Shown here one piece after another: positions 1 through 11,009 of a stretch of DNA of 64,000 nt. Source of the stretch: Anthoceros angustus (Eukaryota; Streptophyta; Anthocerotopsida; Anthocerotales; Anthocerotaceae); the NCBI GenBank assembly GCA_010909165.1, contig MU008194.1, positions 124,001 to 188,000 of the forward strand, given 5' to 3'. Within the stretch, counting starts at the first letter, position 1. Every line of letters starts with the position of its first letter. The position numbers and the translations under genes were made by a program. Under the pieces are notes generated by a model. That model was not told where the DNA came from. It was given only the letters and a program-made list of their open reading frames with translations, and did not search any database.

Positions 1-266
1 CAAGCTTGAGTCGCACCTTAGCTTGTCCCACTACACCATGACCATGTTTTTCACAAACAACACAAAACATTCGATTCTCTCCATTGATTGAGCAACTCCA
101 CCCAATGAAATGCAACCTTCCATTCTTCCTTGAAGACTCTTGCCTTTTGCACCTTTTGTCTCTTTTGACTCGGTTGGCTTGTTTGGCTATTGTCGCCACT
201 CCTTGTTTGGTCATCACGTGGAGCCCTCCAAAAACCCGGATCTTGAACTTTGAGAAAATGAGCCAT
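1..266 (-). pseudogene. Decayed zinc-finger / hAT-like transposase N-terminus
   Basis: Read on the minus strand from 266, about 70 codons carry a basic stretch, then a W..F.W block, and stop near 51. In a shifted frame the reading resumes at once with MFCVVCEKHGHG, a CxxC zinc-knuckle-like motif, up to the window edge. The combination of basic region, VFKEEW, and then FCxxC resembles the N-terminal finger of hAT-type or ZNF862-like plant proteins. A one-base shift breaks the frame, and the rest lies outside the window. The family assignment is from memory of the motif order and is tentative. Confidence 0.3.
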
Positions 267-1192
267 CTTTACCGCAAATTTTTAAAAATTAATATAGCAA
301 ATGAAGAGCCAAAAAACAAAGCTTAAAAGAGAAGAGCTTAAAGAGATGAGCTCAAACAAAATGAACTCTAAACCTAAAGAGCTCAAAAGAGATGAGCTCT
401 AAAAGAAGAGCCCTTACCAAGAAAGAACAACAAGGAGCAAGGAAGAAGAATAAGAAGCAAGAAAGAAGAACAACAAGCACACCACAATGAGGAGAGCAAC
501 AATGAGTGATGCTCCAAATACTAGTGTTGTGGCCTTATGTACTCTTGAAGGGTGTCTATTCATAGCATGATAGGATAAGAGTCCTATTTAAGCCTATGGT
601 TGAGATACCATATCGTAGTCCATCTTCATGGATGAGCGTGCATATCAACAAATTATTTTGGAAGAAGGAGGGACCGTAATCTCCACATATTTGTAACCCA
701 AAAGTTTCTCCATATGTAGGTAGGTAAAGTCTATACCAAATCTATTGCCGTGTCTTCAACTTTTTGGGAGGAAGCAACATTCTTCACCTCCTACTCCCGA
801 AATTTCAAAGTAAGATTGCTCACTTGATTGGCAAAACCAAATGATAAATCATTCACATATGTACACAATTATTTATGCCCCTACAATTGATTGCTCATAA
901 GTTTATGCAATCTCTGCTGTTTAGAATCAATAACTAATAGCGTGTCATCGAACCTGGGATTGTCTCCAATCCCTTTTTGACCATTTACCATCTTAAAAAA
1001 CATGTTGGATACGCAATATTTTCCATAATTCTCCTTAGCATATCCTTGTTTCTGAGAACGCCTTGAAAAAGACTCTTGAGAATGTCAAAGCCCTATCCCT
1101 TCCACAACATGCCCGTCCTCAAGGACTACACAATCTACGCAGCCATACAATCTCGCGAATTACCAGGAAAAAACAAAGGTCGAAAGTAGAAT

Positions 1193-1930
1193 GATGCGCC
1201 GGAAGGCCGGTGCATCAAATGATGGATTGATTTAAGAAACAAGCACCAAATAAGTTGCTTGCACTCAACGACTACACTCAATGCCGCCAACGCTTAAAAC
1301 CCGTAAAGTCAGAGAATGTGCTCCGGTAGGCCGACGCACTTCATGTCATGTGTGCGACCTACTGGCGTACTCTCACAGCCACTCAGCTTGCAAGGAAATG
1401 TGCCGGTACGTTGGCGCACTTGATAAATAGAATGTTTAAGTTTTGTATGATGTGGTCATATCTTTGCAACCGCACCAAGTCCTATTAAAACTCAAAGTAG
1501 ACCAAGCGTACAACAAGCGACCATTTCGAAAACATTTGTAAGGCTAGGTGGGTGTGAGAGGGCACCGCCTACATACATCAATCCGTAACTTGGTACATTG
1601 TCGGTAAGCCCTGCTTTCATAAAATAAAAAGAAGACATCACAACTTCGTAATAGATCACCCATCATAATACTGATCCGACCCAAGGGTGTTTAACTGTAG
1701 AATTTTGATAGCACTCGATGTAGGTATGACCACACTATGCAAACCAAAGTTTTTCACATTCTATTTATCAAAAGCGTTGGCTTACCGGCGCATTTTCTTG
1801 CAAAAGGCTGGGGTAGTGTGGGACTGTGCCGGCCTACTGGTGCACTTGTTAATGTTGGATGCCTTATCATGTGATTGCAACATGTCTGTCAATCCGTAAC
1901 TTGGTACATTGTCGGTAAGCCCCGTTTCAT
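1193..1930. repeat. Dispersed GC-rich palindromic motif and 33-bp direct repeat
   Basis: A quasi-palindromic word of the form TGTGCCGGTAGGCCGGCGCA appears in variant forms near 1,196, 1,319, 1,357, 1,400, 1,783 and 1,823, in both orientations. In addition, the stretch starting CAATCCGTAACTTGGTACAT occurs at about 1,579 and again at about 1,889, each followed by the same TGTCGGTAAGCCC. The surrounding sequence is AT-rich, so these GC-rich words stand out. They probably mark a decayed repeat element. Confidence 0.5.
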
Positions 1931-3079
1931 TTTTCCTTTTGATGCTTGGGTTCGGCGCACAGTAGCGGATTGTATGGTTGTGGTAACTACAGGACCATTG
2001 TTGCATCTGTTAGCGGCCCAATCTCCTTGAACTTGGTTCCTTTGTCACTTGCTTTTGTGCCCTTATTGTCTAAGAACGGCCCATCCAGAATCTGGCCACA
2101 TATCCAGAAATGGAAAAATCCATATCCAGTGCGCGTGGAATTGTCATTTTCTTGGAATCTTTCACCTTGTCTCTGTTGGCGGTGGTGACAACTCTGAGGG
2201 TTCGGTGCACGAAAACATGGCCAAGTTGGTAGTTTCTGCGTTGAGTGTGTTTCTTTGGCATTTTTTTTGGGTTTTTTCCAGCCAAATTCAACCGCAATCC
2301 TAAAAGTGGAGACTATCTCTGTTTCAATTAGACGTTGTTAACTTTGCAAAATGCTTTCATAAACCGCTGTGACTTGAGCTTTATCTCTAACCAAACCAAA
2401 TGTATGATTTGCCCAAAAGAAGGAAGGTCCATGACCACAAATCCAAAGTATTTGCCTTAAGACAAAGAGGAGAAAGCGAAAGCTCGAAGGACTTCTTCAA
2501 ACTCTTGGCATTGTCATCGAGAGTAGACTTTATTAACCAACATCTGTTAGCACTTGAAGTGTTGAGGGACTGAATAGAATCTATGTAGTTGTAGCCGAGT
2601 CAATAGACTCTTGCAACTCCTAAATCATAGCCTTCTTTTCATACATTCGAGCCAATAATTCTCGTTGCTACATTCCCAATGCGGGCCATCTAAGCTATAT
2701 TCCGGACACAACATAGCTTGCTCATGTGATTGCACAACACGCACCCGGCATACTCCGGCTGCTTCTCCGGTAAGCTCTTGTAGTTACAGGGCACACCAAC
2801 CATAGGCGCAGCTTGATAGGCTGGGGCTAGCTCGGTAGGCTCAGCCTCAAGTGCATGTGTATCGTGTTTCGTATTGCTGGAATGGGCAGGATGTAGGGAG
2901 ATGGTATGTGTTCCTTGTGTGAATTTTTCCCCGTGCTTTTATGAACGAGTCCTTGGTTGATTTCCCAAGAAGAAAGGAGCACCAACCAGGGACTGGTTCA
3001 TGAAAGCAAGGTTGTTTATCTTGGACCTAACTTGGGGAAGAACTGAGAAGCACAAGGAGATCCGCGTGCGTGAAAGTCT

Positions 3080-3102
3080 GGAGAAGCTCAGTGAGCTTCT
3101 CC
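3080..3102. repeat. Perfect 10-bp stem hairpin
   Basis: GGAGAAGCTC, a 3-nt loop, then GAGCTTCTCC. There is no adjacent gene on which it could act as an evident terminator or regulatory site. Confidence 0.6.
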
Positions 3103-3725
3103 AAACTTTAAAATATATTATGTTTTAGCGCTAATTCTCTATTTTCATAAAATAAAAAATAATCCTCATATGGTTATAAAACCCCCTAGCGACTATCAGC
3201 GGAAAGTCCTAAGGGGGAAAAGTCTACAATAAACTACATGTAGCGCAGACTTCGCAGCACAGAAGGGTCCTTTGTCGTTGTGAGGCTTGAGGGTCATTTC
3301 GGTCCAACTACAATTTTCAGCAAGTCGGTTTCCGTCAACATATACAGCATTTAAACCAGTGCATCACATACCTAAACAAAGGGTTTAGACAGTCGGTCTC
3401 TTATTTCCTCTGCCTACATACATCAATAATAATAAATAATACATATATTACCTAATCATAGTAATGATAGCAAAACACTTTTATCACAACATTAACTAGA
3501 TTGTAATGCAACTCATTAACTAGGGAAAGATACCATGTGTTAGAATTTAAGAATATGTATACGTTAAAGGTGGTAAGTAGATAGGTTTCTTTTTCTCTTC
3601 CCATATTCATGTTAAAGGAGGTTACTGGTTAGGTTTCTTTTTCTGTTCCCATATGATTATTCGGGTTTGTTCTGCAGAACTCCCTTATGTGAATTAGAAA
3701 GTACAAGAGTTCAAAGGGGCGATTG

Positions 3726-3855
3726 TTGTTTATCTTAATGGTAATGGAGCACGTTTCTAAGCAATATACAAATCAAATATTATGGTGAAATTGTTTATCT
3801 TAATGGTAATGGAGCACGTTTCTAAGCAATATACAAATCAAATATTATGGTGAAA
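3726..3855. repeat. 65-bp exact tandem duplication
   Basis: Two head-to-tail copies, 3,726-3,790 and 3,791-3,855, are identical throughout, so the duplication is recent or conserved by conversion. It is non-coding. Confidence 0.9.
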
Positions 3856-3912
3856 TTTCTAAACATCACAGCATGAATATATTCGGGTTTGGGGAATTTT
3901 CCATGTGACAAA

Positions 3913-4110
3913 TTCAACACGTTTCATTCATCTAAAGAATCGGGTTTAGGGTGAGTCTATTTGACAACCCTATTTAATATATTTCATTTATCCGAAGAAT
4001 TGGACTTGAAAGTAAAAAATTCAATGCGTTTCATTTCATGTAAAGAATCGGGTTTAGGGTGAGTCCATTTGACAACCATATTTAACATATTTCATTTCAT
4101 GGACTAAAAA
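3913..4110. repeat. Degenerate ~108-bp direct repeat
   Basis: The word AAAGAATCGGGTTTAGGGTG at 3,934 recurs at 4,042. Both copies are followed by AGTC, a T-rich word and TTGACAACC, and both are flanked by TTTCATTT-rich sequence. The copies have diverged by substitutions and small indels. Confidence 0.7.
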
Positions 4111-4849
4111 GTAAAAGAATCATCAAATTTTTTTTAATAATGGGCCCTAATTGTTTGCAATGGCTCTTCAAGAAAAAGGCATGCGGTTATTTTTTAATTT
4201 TTGATATTTAAATATTTTATAAGAAAAAATCATTGCACATATTGGCCAAAATATTTCAAGCGATGCCTAGCATTTACTTGCAACGTACATGTTTGGCAGT
4301 CGTATAAGCGGAGCAAATAGGTTACTAGAAATACCTTGCAAAAGAAGTGTGTGGCTATTTTTGAGAAAAATTAATAATCAATTATATATACTAAATATAA
4401 ATTAATAATCAGTTATTACAAGTATGGCTTTGATCTTGTTCATGGTAGGCCGATGATCCAGTTGTAGTATAAGAGATTTCTGACTCCAAATACAGAGGAG
4501 GTAGTTGTAGGGTAGAAGCATCCTTTGTTATGCTATGCTAAGGGCCCAAGATGCAACAATCCTCAAATACCAATTCAATATGAAAACGTTGAAGCCGGGA
4601 GCTAAGTCTAGGAATGGATGTGTTTGTCATTGTAAAAGAAGGGCTGATTGCATATCAGGCGACAAACCCTTGGGTAACTTAATGGGGCTACTATATCTAT
4701 CTCTTTTGAATGGATTATCTTTTTCTATTAATTTAAATCGATTTGATATGACCTTAAATATCTATTTACTGAATAAATTGAATAACTCACTAAATGCTAT
4801 ATATGAAATCCCTTCGATCGACTTATCTTGTGCCGTAAGGATGAGTTGA

Positions 4850-5050
4850 TGAGTTTGCGTGGGTTTCCTATGACTGCAAGTCCCAATTGGGTGTTTGCGT
4901 GGGTTTCTAATGACAGTAAGTCCCAACTGGGCTTTTTGCATGAGGGGGTTCTTACGACGACTGCAAGTCCCAACAAAGCATTTGTTTGGGTTTCTTATGA
5001 CTGCAAGTCCCAACTGGGCGTTTGCGTATGGCTGCAAATCCCAACCGGGC
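4850..5050. repeat. Minisatellite, ~40-45 bp unit, about five copies
   Basis: Units start near 4,857, 4,897, 4,939, 4,984 and 5,021. Each carries GGGTTTC or a variant, TATGACTGCAAGTCCCAA and CTGGGCGTTT. Spacers and repeats vary together, so this is a tandem array and not a spacer-repeat (CRISPR) array. Confidence 0.8.
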
Positions 5051-5313
5051 ACGACGGTTGGTAGGTCTTACTTTTATATATTTTAATTTTTTTATTTACA
5101 TAATAATTCACAATATATTTTAGAGATAGCTTGTATCACAATTACATTACATGTAATGTAATAGTTACACCTTAGCAATTATAACTTTGTGCTTATGAGA
5201 AGATACAAACAAAAAATGATATTTTATCACCGTAATTACTCTAGTGGAGGAATCTTACTCGTCAAACCCAAAAGCCTAGTGAAGGATATAGTTCTACTAA
5301 AAAAATTATCACC

Positions 5314-5348
5314 CATAGGAACATGCAAGCTGTTTGCATGTTCCTATG
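5314..5348. repeat. Perfect 15-bp stem hairpin with 5-nt loop
   Basis: CATAGGAACATGCAA pairs exactly with TTGCATGTTCCTATG across a GCTGT loop. It lies in AT-rich non-coding DNA and could be the core of a small foldback element. The stem is too short to call a microRNA precursor. Confidence 0.7.
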
Positions 5349-6086
5349 TTCCTGCAATAGACTTCTTCTCCTTCATCTTCCTTATGGGTCCCTCGAAGAA
5401 CAAGTTCTCAAAGAAGCTTAGGAAGTGGCATATCTTGACCTATGACCACTTGTGACCTACATAGCCTCATACCACTTGTAACCTGGAAGACATACTACAT
5501 AGGTACTCATCATTTTTTTCCTAGTCATAGCACCACTGATTTCAAACATGCAATTAATTGGTTAATAAAAAATATATATTTTAAAATTCTATTCATTATT
5601 TCTTCAAACCCTGACAGAAAGCAGGTAGCTGTTGCAAAGTGTACCTTGCAAAGTCACGCTCCGTTCATCCCCTGCAGTCCTGCACGCGTGTCTGCGACGC
5701 CGGTTATATCTTGTCCGCATGCTGTCAGGTAAACGTACGCCGTTCATATCTTTGTCAGGTATCCGCGATAAACGTCTGACCATGACCCATCACGAAGGAA
5801 ATCGGCCCAGCAACAGGCTGGCGGCCGCCTTGGAAATGTGAGTCACCGAGAGGGCTGGAGGACTTCGGTAACCGGTCACCGGCACAACTTCGCAAGCTCG
5901 CCTAGGACATACCTACTGGACGGGAGAGCCGTGCTCGTTTCCTTGCGTCCATTAGATGCACATTTCAAGGTTAATGTTGGGAACCGTAAAACTCTGCCCG
6001 AGTTAAAGATGTGGCCAGAGGTAGGGGCCGGGCGGAAGACGGACTGTGTTGATCGTCTGACTGCGACGTATCAGAGTTGTAACAAC

Positions 6087-7064
6087 ATGGCCGCCTCCTC
6101 CACGCACTCCCGCTCCGAGAAAAGCAGCACAGACGTGCAGGCCAGGCGTGGCGGCGGCCGGGCAGCAATGGCGGCGGGGGGCACAGCGCACAATGTTCGC
6201 TTGGGGCGTGCCTTTTCGAATTTGAAGAGGAGGAGGGAACCGGGGCCGGGGGAGCTCCGTGTCAATCTCGACCAGGCGTTGCGTGCGGCCAAGGAAGGTC
6301 TGGAAGCCTTGCGGGAGGCCGGCCGGGCGGAAGAGATGAAATCGGAGGAGCTTGACGGGCTCGGCCTCTGCGCGGTGGCCGTGCTGCAGCTGGTGGAGAG
6401 CGGCAAGGACAGCGTGAAGAAGAGACAGCAGGCCGCGCTGGTGCAGGAGAGGGAGGCTAGGGCGGCGAAGGAGGCGGCTTCCGCGGCCGAGCTGCGGAGG
6501 CTGGAGAAGGAGATTGCGGAGCTGAAAGAGAGTCTGGCCTCTGAGCGCAAGGCTGCGCACAGCCAGCGTTGCGAACTGGCCGGCCGAGGGGAGGAGATTA
6601 TGCATCTCACGTCCGACCTGCGGAGGCTGGTGGAGGAGAACGCCGACCTGGAAGAGAAACTAGCCTCTGAGCGAGAGAAGGCAGGTCAAGTGAGCGGCTT
6701 GCAGTATTGGATTATGGACCTTGCGTCCGAATTGGAGCGCACGGAGCAGGACCTGTCCGGCCGAGGGCACGAGGTTATGGATCTTTTAGGTGAAGTGAAG
6801 CACCTGGAAAGCCAACTGGAGTGCTCGAGGGAGGAGGTTAGGGAGCTTGTGGCCAACAGGGAGATGCTGCGTGAGGACCTGGAGGCGGAAAAGGAGAAAG
6901 GGAAGTGCCGGATTTGCTTTGCGCGGGCCAGGAACACCGTCATCTTGCCTTGCTCGCATTTCCAGTTTTGCAATCGGTGCCTGCAGCAGCACAGGGAGCG
7001 GGCCACCACTTGCCCTACTTGTAGAGTCCCTATCACTGGAACTATGGACTTGTACGTGTCCTAG
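6087..7064 (+). CDS. Coiled-coil protein with C-terminal C3HC4 RING finger (probable E3 ubiquitin ligase)
   Basis: This is an intronless frame of 325 residues from the ATG at 6,087, which has a favourable AACATGG context. The frame is open upstream to 5,838, but that extension has no coding character. Residues about 1-60 are basic and low complexity. About 60-265 are rich in E, K, R, L and A with heptad-like spacing, typical of coiled coil. The C-terminus holds a RING finger with C274, C277, C289, H291, C295, C298, C309 and C312, close to the end as in many plant C3HC4 ligases. RING domains recruit E2-ubiquitin, and the coiled coil suggests dimerisation or scaffolding. Substrate and localisation are unknown. 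The gene converges on the biotin synthase gene, and part of the RING-coding region is duplicated in its 3' flank. Confidence 0.75.
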   Translation: MAASSTHSRSEKSSTDVQARRGGGRAAMAAGGTAHNVRLGRAFSNLKRRREPGPGELRVNLDQALRAAKEGLEALREAGRAEEMKSEELDGLGLCAVAVLQLVESGKDSVKKRQQAALVQEREARAAKEAASAAELRRLEKEIAELKESLASERKAAHSQRCELAGRGEEIMHLTSDLRRLVEENADLEEKLASEREKAGQVSGLQYWIMDLASELERTEQDLSGRGHEVMDLLGEVKHLESQLECSREEVRELVANREMLREDLEAEKEKGKCRICFARARNTVILPCSHFQFCNRCLQQHRERATTCPTCRVPITGTMDLYVS

Positions 7065-7120
7065 GAGTGCCAGTGCTGCTGTCCCGATTTCGCAGCCTGG
7101 AAGTCGCAGTGTTGAAACTT

Positions 7121-7290
7121 TCGCGGGCCAGGAATACCGTCATCTCACCTTGCTTGCGTTTGCAGTTATGCAGCTGGTGAGTGCAGCAGCAACAGGTAGC
7201 GGGGCATGACTTCCACTACCAGTGGAGTTCCCATCACTGGAACAATGGACTTGTGCGTGTACTAGTGCGGCTGCTGCTGTCTCAGGCCTC
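7121..7290 (+). pseudogene. Degenerate tandem copy of the RING-coding 3' end
   Basis: Sequence from 7,121 aligns with 6,921 at an offset near 200 bp. Shared words include CGCGGGCCAGGAA, ACCGTCATCT, TCCCATCACTGGAAC/TCCCTATCACTGGAAC and ATGGACTTGT, and the aligned stop falls near 7,262-7,264. Several zinc-ligand codons are lost (for example, the pair ending the ring is altered), and indels break the frame. It lies in the probable 3' untranslated region of the RING gene. Confidence 0.65.
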
Positions 7291-7639
7291 CTGCTGCTTT
7301 TCCAATTTGCAGGCCTGGAGGCTAGGACCCGTAGACTTTGCTAGCATCACTAGCCTACTGGTTTTTTCTTATACTAGTTTGCAGAACTTCTGCTTCTCTG
7401 GATTCAGCAGACCAACAAAGTGACCAAGTGCTAAGCAGCGCCCGCAGAGCTCTCACTCTCTCGAACAGAAAAGCACCATGCTCCAAGTGGCCCGCCTCGC
7501 AGCCCCTTACGTGACGACTGAAAACTTTTAACCCCTTTCTTTTATTCCGTCCACTGACGACTTGCAACCCCTGGACTTCGAACCCTGTCCACTTTAACTA
7601 TATGCGCCTCCACACAGAGGACAAGACTCTACACGGAAA

Positions 7640-7830
7640 TTTCGTACTTCGAAACAAACTCTACACAGAGCAGTTGCTCCTCGAAACAGACTGTATGCAT
7701 ATTGCATGGTAATTGCACCTCGAAACAGACTCTCATCTCATCAATTGCTCTTCGAAACAGATTCTCATGATAATCAATTGCACCTCGAAACAAACTCTAT
7801 ACGATAATCACATCTCCAAACCATCGTATG
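7640..7830. repeat. Short interspersed tandem motif (CTCGAAACAGACTCT)
   Basis: Variants of CTCGAAACARACTCT occur near 7,650, 7,681, 7,709, 7,750 and 7,785 with spacings of about 28-40 bp. The array is non-coding and lies between two convergent genes. Confidence 0.6.
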
Positions 7831-8160
7831 TACACGGACTGTATCTGGACTTGCACCTCGACCTCGGATCAGGGTGCAATGCTAAGCTCCTCGGGCTACA
7901 CCTTTTCTCAGCTATCTAACTCTCCAACAACTTCCATCCCTCATCATACGCACTAATCTCTAGGCTTGTAAGAGCTCGTCGATCAAGAGCGGCAGCAAGC
8001 TCTCCCTCGACTGTGCAGCTGCTAACCTCGAATTCCATACACACATTTATCTCTACGGGTTCCCCTTGTACAGCTCCTCTTTCATAGTTCCAGCCTCCTC
8101 TGGACTGCTGGAGGAGTCGCATGCATACCACCACTCTAAGCATAAAATGTGCTCTTCTGT

Positions 8161-9933
8161 CTACAAAGCGACTGCAGCTTCAGAGTCCGAGTCGCTCTCG
8201 TGCGCCTGCTCAAAGACCTCCTCCCTGATGGCCATGGGGATGAGGCCAAGGGTTTCGAACATCTTCTTGTCTGCCGACAAGTCGTTGTTCTTGGTTGTCA
8301 GCAGCTTGGATCCTGCCCAGATGGAGTTGGCACCGGCCATGAAGCACAGGGCTTGCTCGGCTTGGGAAAACCTGAAGCGGCCAGCGGAAAGCCGCACCAG
8401 CGAGCTCGGCATCAGGATTCGCGCCGTGGCAATCATCCGCACCATGTCCCAGATCTCCACAGGCTGATTCATAACGAACAAGATGCCGATTAGGAAACCG
8501 AAATGACACGGCGTAGTATAGTAAGTGGCCATGACTCAAGATGCTTCACCTCCTGGTTCTCGAGAGGTGTGCCTTTGGCCGCAACCAGGGCGTTGATAGG
8601 CACAGAATCCGGATGCTGCGGCAGGGTCGCCAGAGTGTGAAGCAAACTAACACGATCTTCTTCAGCTTCACCTAGCCCCAGAATCCCTCCTGAAAACAGG
8701 ATCATCCCAGACGATGCGAGGTTTAAGCCGAATGCGGGGAGATGTGCGATGGCTCGATTCTTGGAACGAGACGCGATTTTGATCGAGGTATGTGTTTACA
8801 ATACGATACAGTACCTGAGCAGACGTTCAGGCCTGCATTGCGCACGAAGTCCAGAGTCTGGAGGCGCTCATCGTAAGTTCTTGTGGAAATGACGGAAGGA
8901 TAGAATTCCCGGGAACTATCCAGATTGTGATTGTATGCGGTGAGGCCAGCAGCCTTGAGCTGCTCCGCCTGCCCTTCCTCAAGCATGCCGAGGGTGCAGC
9001 AGACCTCCAGTCCCATTCCCCTGCCATCAAAATCAAGAAAAAAAGATGAGTGAGCTACTTGAGCCAAATCCTTGAGTATCCACAATTCCACTGTTTCTTG
9101 CTGCGGACGAGTTTGTCATACTTGATCTCCTTCACATAATCCAGAATCTGGCCGAAATTCGTCTTTCTCCCAACGGCATCCCGCCAGGCAGCTCCCATAC
9201 AGAAGCGCGTGCTCCCGCCATCCTTGGCCTTCAAATGTACAGCAGCAAGCAATCTGGCGTCAGCAAGCTGGGAGCAGTGTCACCGAAATTCGGAGCACTC
9301 TTTTTGCCGCTCCTCATCACCTCCGTCACACACCTCTCTGGCAGCCTCCAACACCGAATCTTTGTCCAGCATTTTGGAGGCCTTGACGTAGGTCTTGTAC
9401 CGCGACGACTGCGGGCAGAAGGAGCAGTCCTCGGCGCAGCCCCCGGTCTTGATGGACAGAATGGTGCACAGCTGCACCTCCCGCAACCTCTGCGTCTGCC
9501 GGTGCACTTGCGCCTGCAGGCATCCCGTCCATCGTCAGCTCAGACTGCAGGTATTTCAAGAATCGTCTCCCCCGCTCCTCAATCAATTCAGCTCACGCTG
9601 GAATTCCACGATTCGCAATCACGACTGGCTCACTCACTCACTCACCCCGTGGAACACGAGATCGAGCAGAGGCGAGTCGTAGACGGCGCGAATCTGGTCC
9701 CTAGTCCAGTCGGAACGCGGGCCATCCCGCACCGCCTGCTCAGCCGCGTCGGCAGCCGGCGACAGCCCGGCGAAGCGCGCGGACGGCCACGACACCGGCG
9801 TGGGATGCGCGGGTGCGGGTGCGGGTACGGGCTCGGGCGTGCCGAGGTGCGCAGTGGAGGAGACGAAGACGCGCGCGCGGTCGCGGATGCACGACATGGA
9901 GGCTGCCGCAGCCCGGCGCAGCGCCATCGCCAT
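8161..9933 (-). CDS. BIO2: Biotin synthase (radical SAM), mitochondrial
   Basis: Biotin synthase inserts sulfur into dethiobiotin, the last step of biotin synthesis, in plant mitochondria. Six minus-strand exons with GT-AG borders keep frame: 9,646-9,933, 9,334-9,513, 9,122-9,228, 8,815-9,020, 8,550-8,689 and 8,161-8,463. They total 1,224 nt, or 407 residues, a little longer than I recall for Arabidopsis BIO2. The Arg/Ala-rich N-terminus suits a mitochondrial presequence. The radical-SAM motif CxxxCxxC is C122, C126 and C129, followed by PQSSRY. The second-cluster ligand contexts STRFCMG, EVCCTLG and NVCSGG, and the RLSAGR arginine, are all present. The C-terminus has an acidic, serine-rich tail. 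The start at 9,933 is preferred over an upstream in-frame ATG because it opens the presequence. I see no inactivating change. Confidence 0.93.
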
Positions 9934-10738
9934 GGGTGGCAGAGAGAGCGTCCAACGCAAATGTCAGGCCGGTGGGATCGAACGTCGGAGCTGGGGCTGG
10001 CTGGGGCTGGCAGACAGGGCCGGGACAGGGACTGGGACTGGGACTGGAGCTGAGGTCGGGACTGGCATGGAACCTCCTTTTTATCCTCGCGTTGTCGGGT
10101 TTTGCATTTTGGATATCTGTCGGGCAGGATATTCTTTTCTAGCCACTTGGTTAAACGCAGAGCATATTTTCGGGGAGCGTGACCTCCAGTCTCTCACAAC
10201 TTGGCGCATTCTATCGGTTTCGACATCCAAAAGCTGACAGCTGATATGCACATTGCGGTCCCAAATCGCGGCACTGGCACTTCGGCATGCTGCTTTCAAG
10301 AGTACGGCCCGTGAGGCCACGTCATCCAGAACAACAGACGTCGGTTTTGGGTTTGGACGGGACATCCGCTCTGTCCGTGCATCCATCCTCGTGCCCAACC
10401 GCGCGCCTGAGCCTTTTCCTCTCACAGTGCGCTCCCCTTCTACTACGTGCAGTAATAAGTCTGTCTACCTTTTTTTGTACCGCCTCGTGTGGCAAATTCG
10501 TCCCGAGAAAAACTAAAATGAAATTCTTTTTTTTCTAACATAATTATATCATTTAAAGACCCACAATTGGCCTAAAAGAATATTATAGAACAAACTTTAT
10601 TACTTAGCTTTAGTTTGGACATGTAGACGATCTTGTTCTATAATTATGTAATTAACCTCATCAAAAAATCTATAGTTGTATAATAGAATAGTAGAAGAAA
10701 ACCTATCTCATAAACAGGGAGTGCGCAAGGACCACAAG
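9934..10738. other. Upstream region of BIO2 up to the Copia element
   Basis: This should hold the BIO2 promoter. It becomes AT-rich after 10,510. I see no gene, and no TATA box I would defend. GGGACTGGGACTGGGACTGG near 10,028 is a short simple repeat. Confidence 0.4.
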
Positions 10739-10936
10739 TGTAGAAATAGTAGTGTATCTAGCATTATTTAGGGCACGTTTCGGCTAGTTCATGAACCGAC
10801 ACACGTGAAGCGGTTAGCCCAAGGCACCGCTTCACCATACGAACTTAACATGTACTTCTCAGACGTACTCCTCAGACGATCAATCTATGATTCTCTCTTG
10901 CACAGCACTCGATCCGAGACACACTGAATTATGTCA
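10739..10936 (+). repeat. 5' LTR of the Copia element
   Basis: It begins TGTAGAAATAG and ends ATGTCA. It is nearly identical to 16,139-16,323 apart from a few substitutions and a 13-bp tandem duplication (TACTTCTCAGACG/TACTCCTCAGACG) that the 3' copy lacks. Confidence 0.9.
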
Positions 10937-10950
10937 TGGTATCAGAGCAG
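10937..10950 (+). other. Primer-binding site (tRNA-Met type)
   Basis: TGGTATCAGAGCAG starts immediately after the LTR CA end. TGGTATCAGAGC is the usual initiator-Met tRNA complement of plant Copia elements. Confidence 0.9.
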
Positions 10951-11009
10951 GGCGTAAATGCACCCTTGTCCTTCCTACCACACAATTATGAGAAATAAAC
11001 CTAACCATC

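Larger units (their letters stand above)
267..6086. other. Gene-poor AT-rich region
   Basis: I see no coding sequence with family resemblance here. Short open frames (for example 4,535-4,849 and 5,189-5,455) have no recognisable domain or splice context. 300-430 is purine-rich with repeated GAGCTC-containing words. Listed separately are a motif repeated at 1.2-1.9 kb, a 65-bp tandem duplication, a roughly 108-bp direct repeat, a minisatellite and two hairpins. The region looks like old, mostly anonymous transposon-derived DNA. 5,600-6,086 probably holds the promoter and 5' leader of the RING gene. Confidence 0.5.

Noticed and set aside
1782-2303. Overlapping short open frames
   Set aside because: No domain, no codon or splice signal, and they overlap on both strands in repeat-derived sequence.
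4850-5050. Possible CRISPR-like array
   Set aside because: Repeats and intervening sequence vary together as in a minisatellite, and the genome is that of a plant.
9235-10053. 272-codon open frame on the plus strand
   Set aside because: It is antisense to BIO2 exons 1-3, whose splice sites and conserved motifs on the minus strand are unambiguous.
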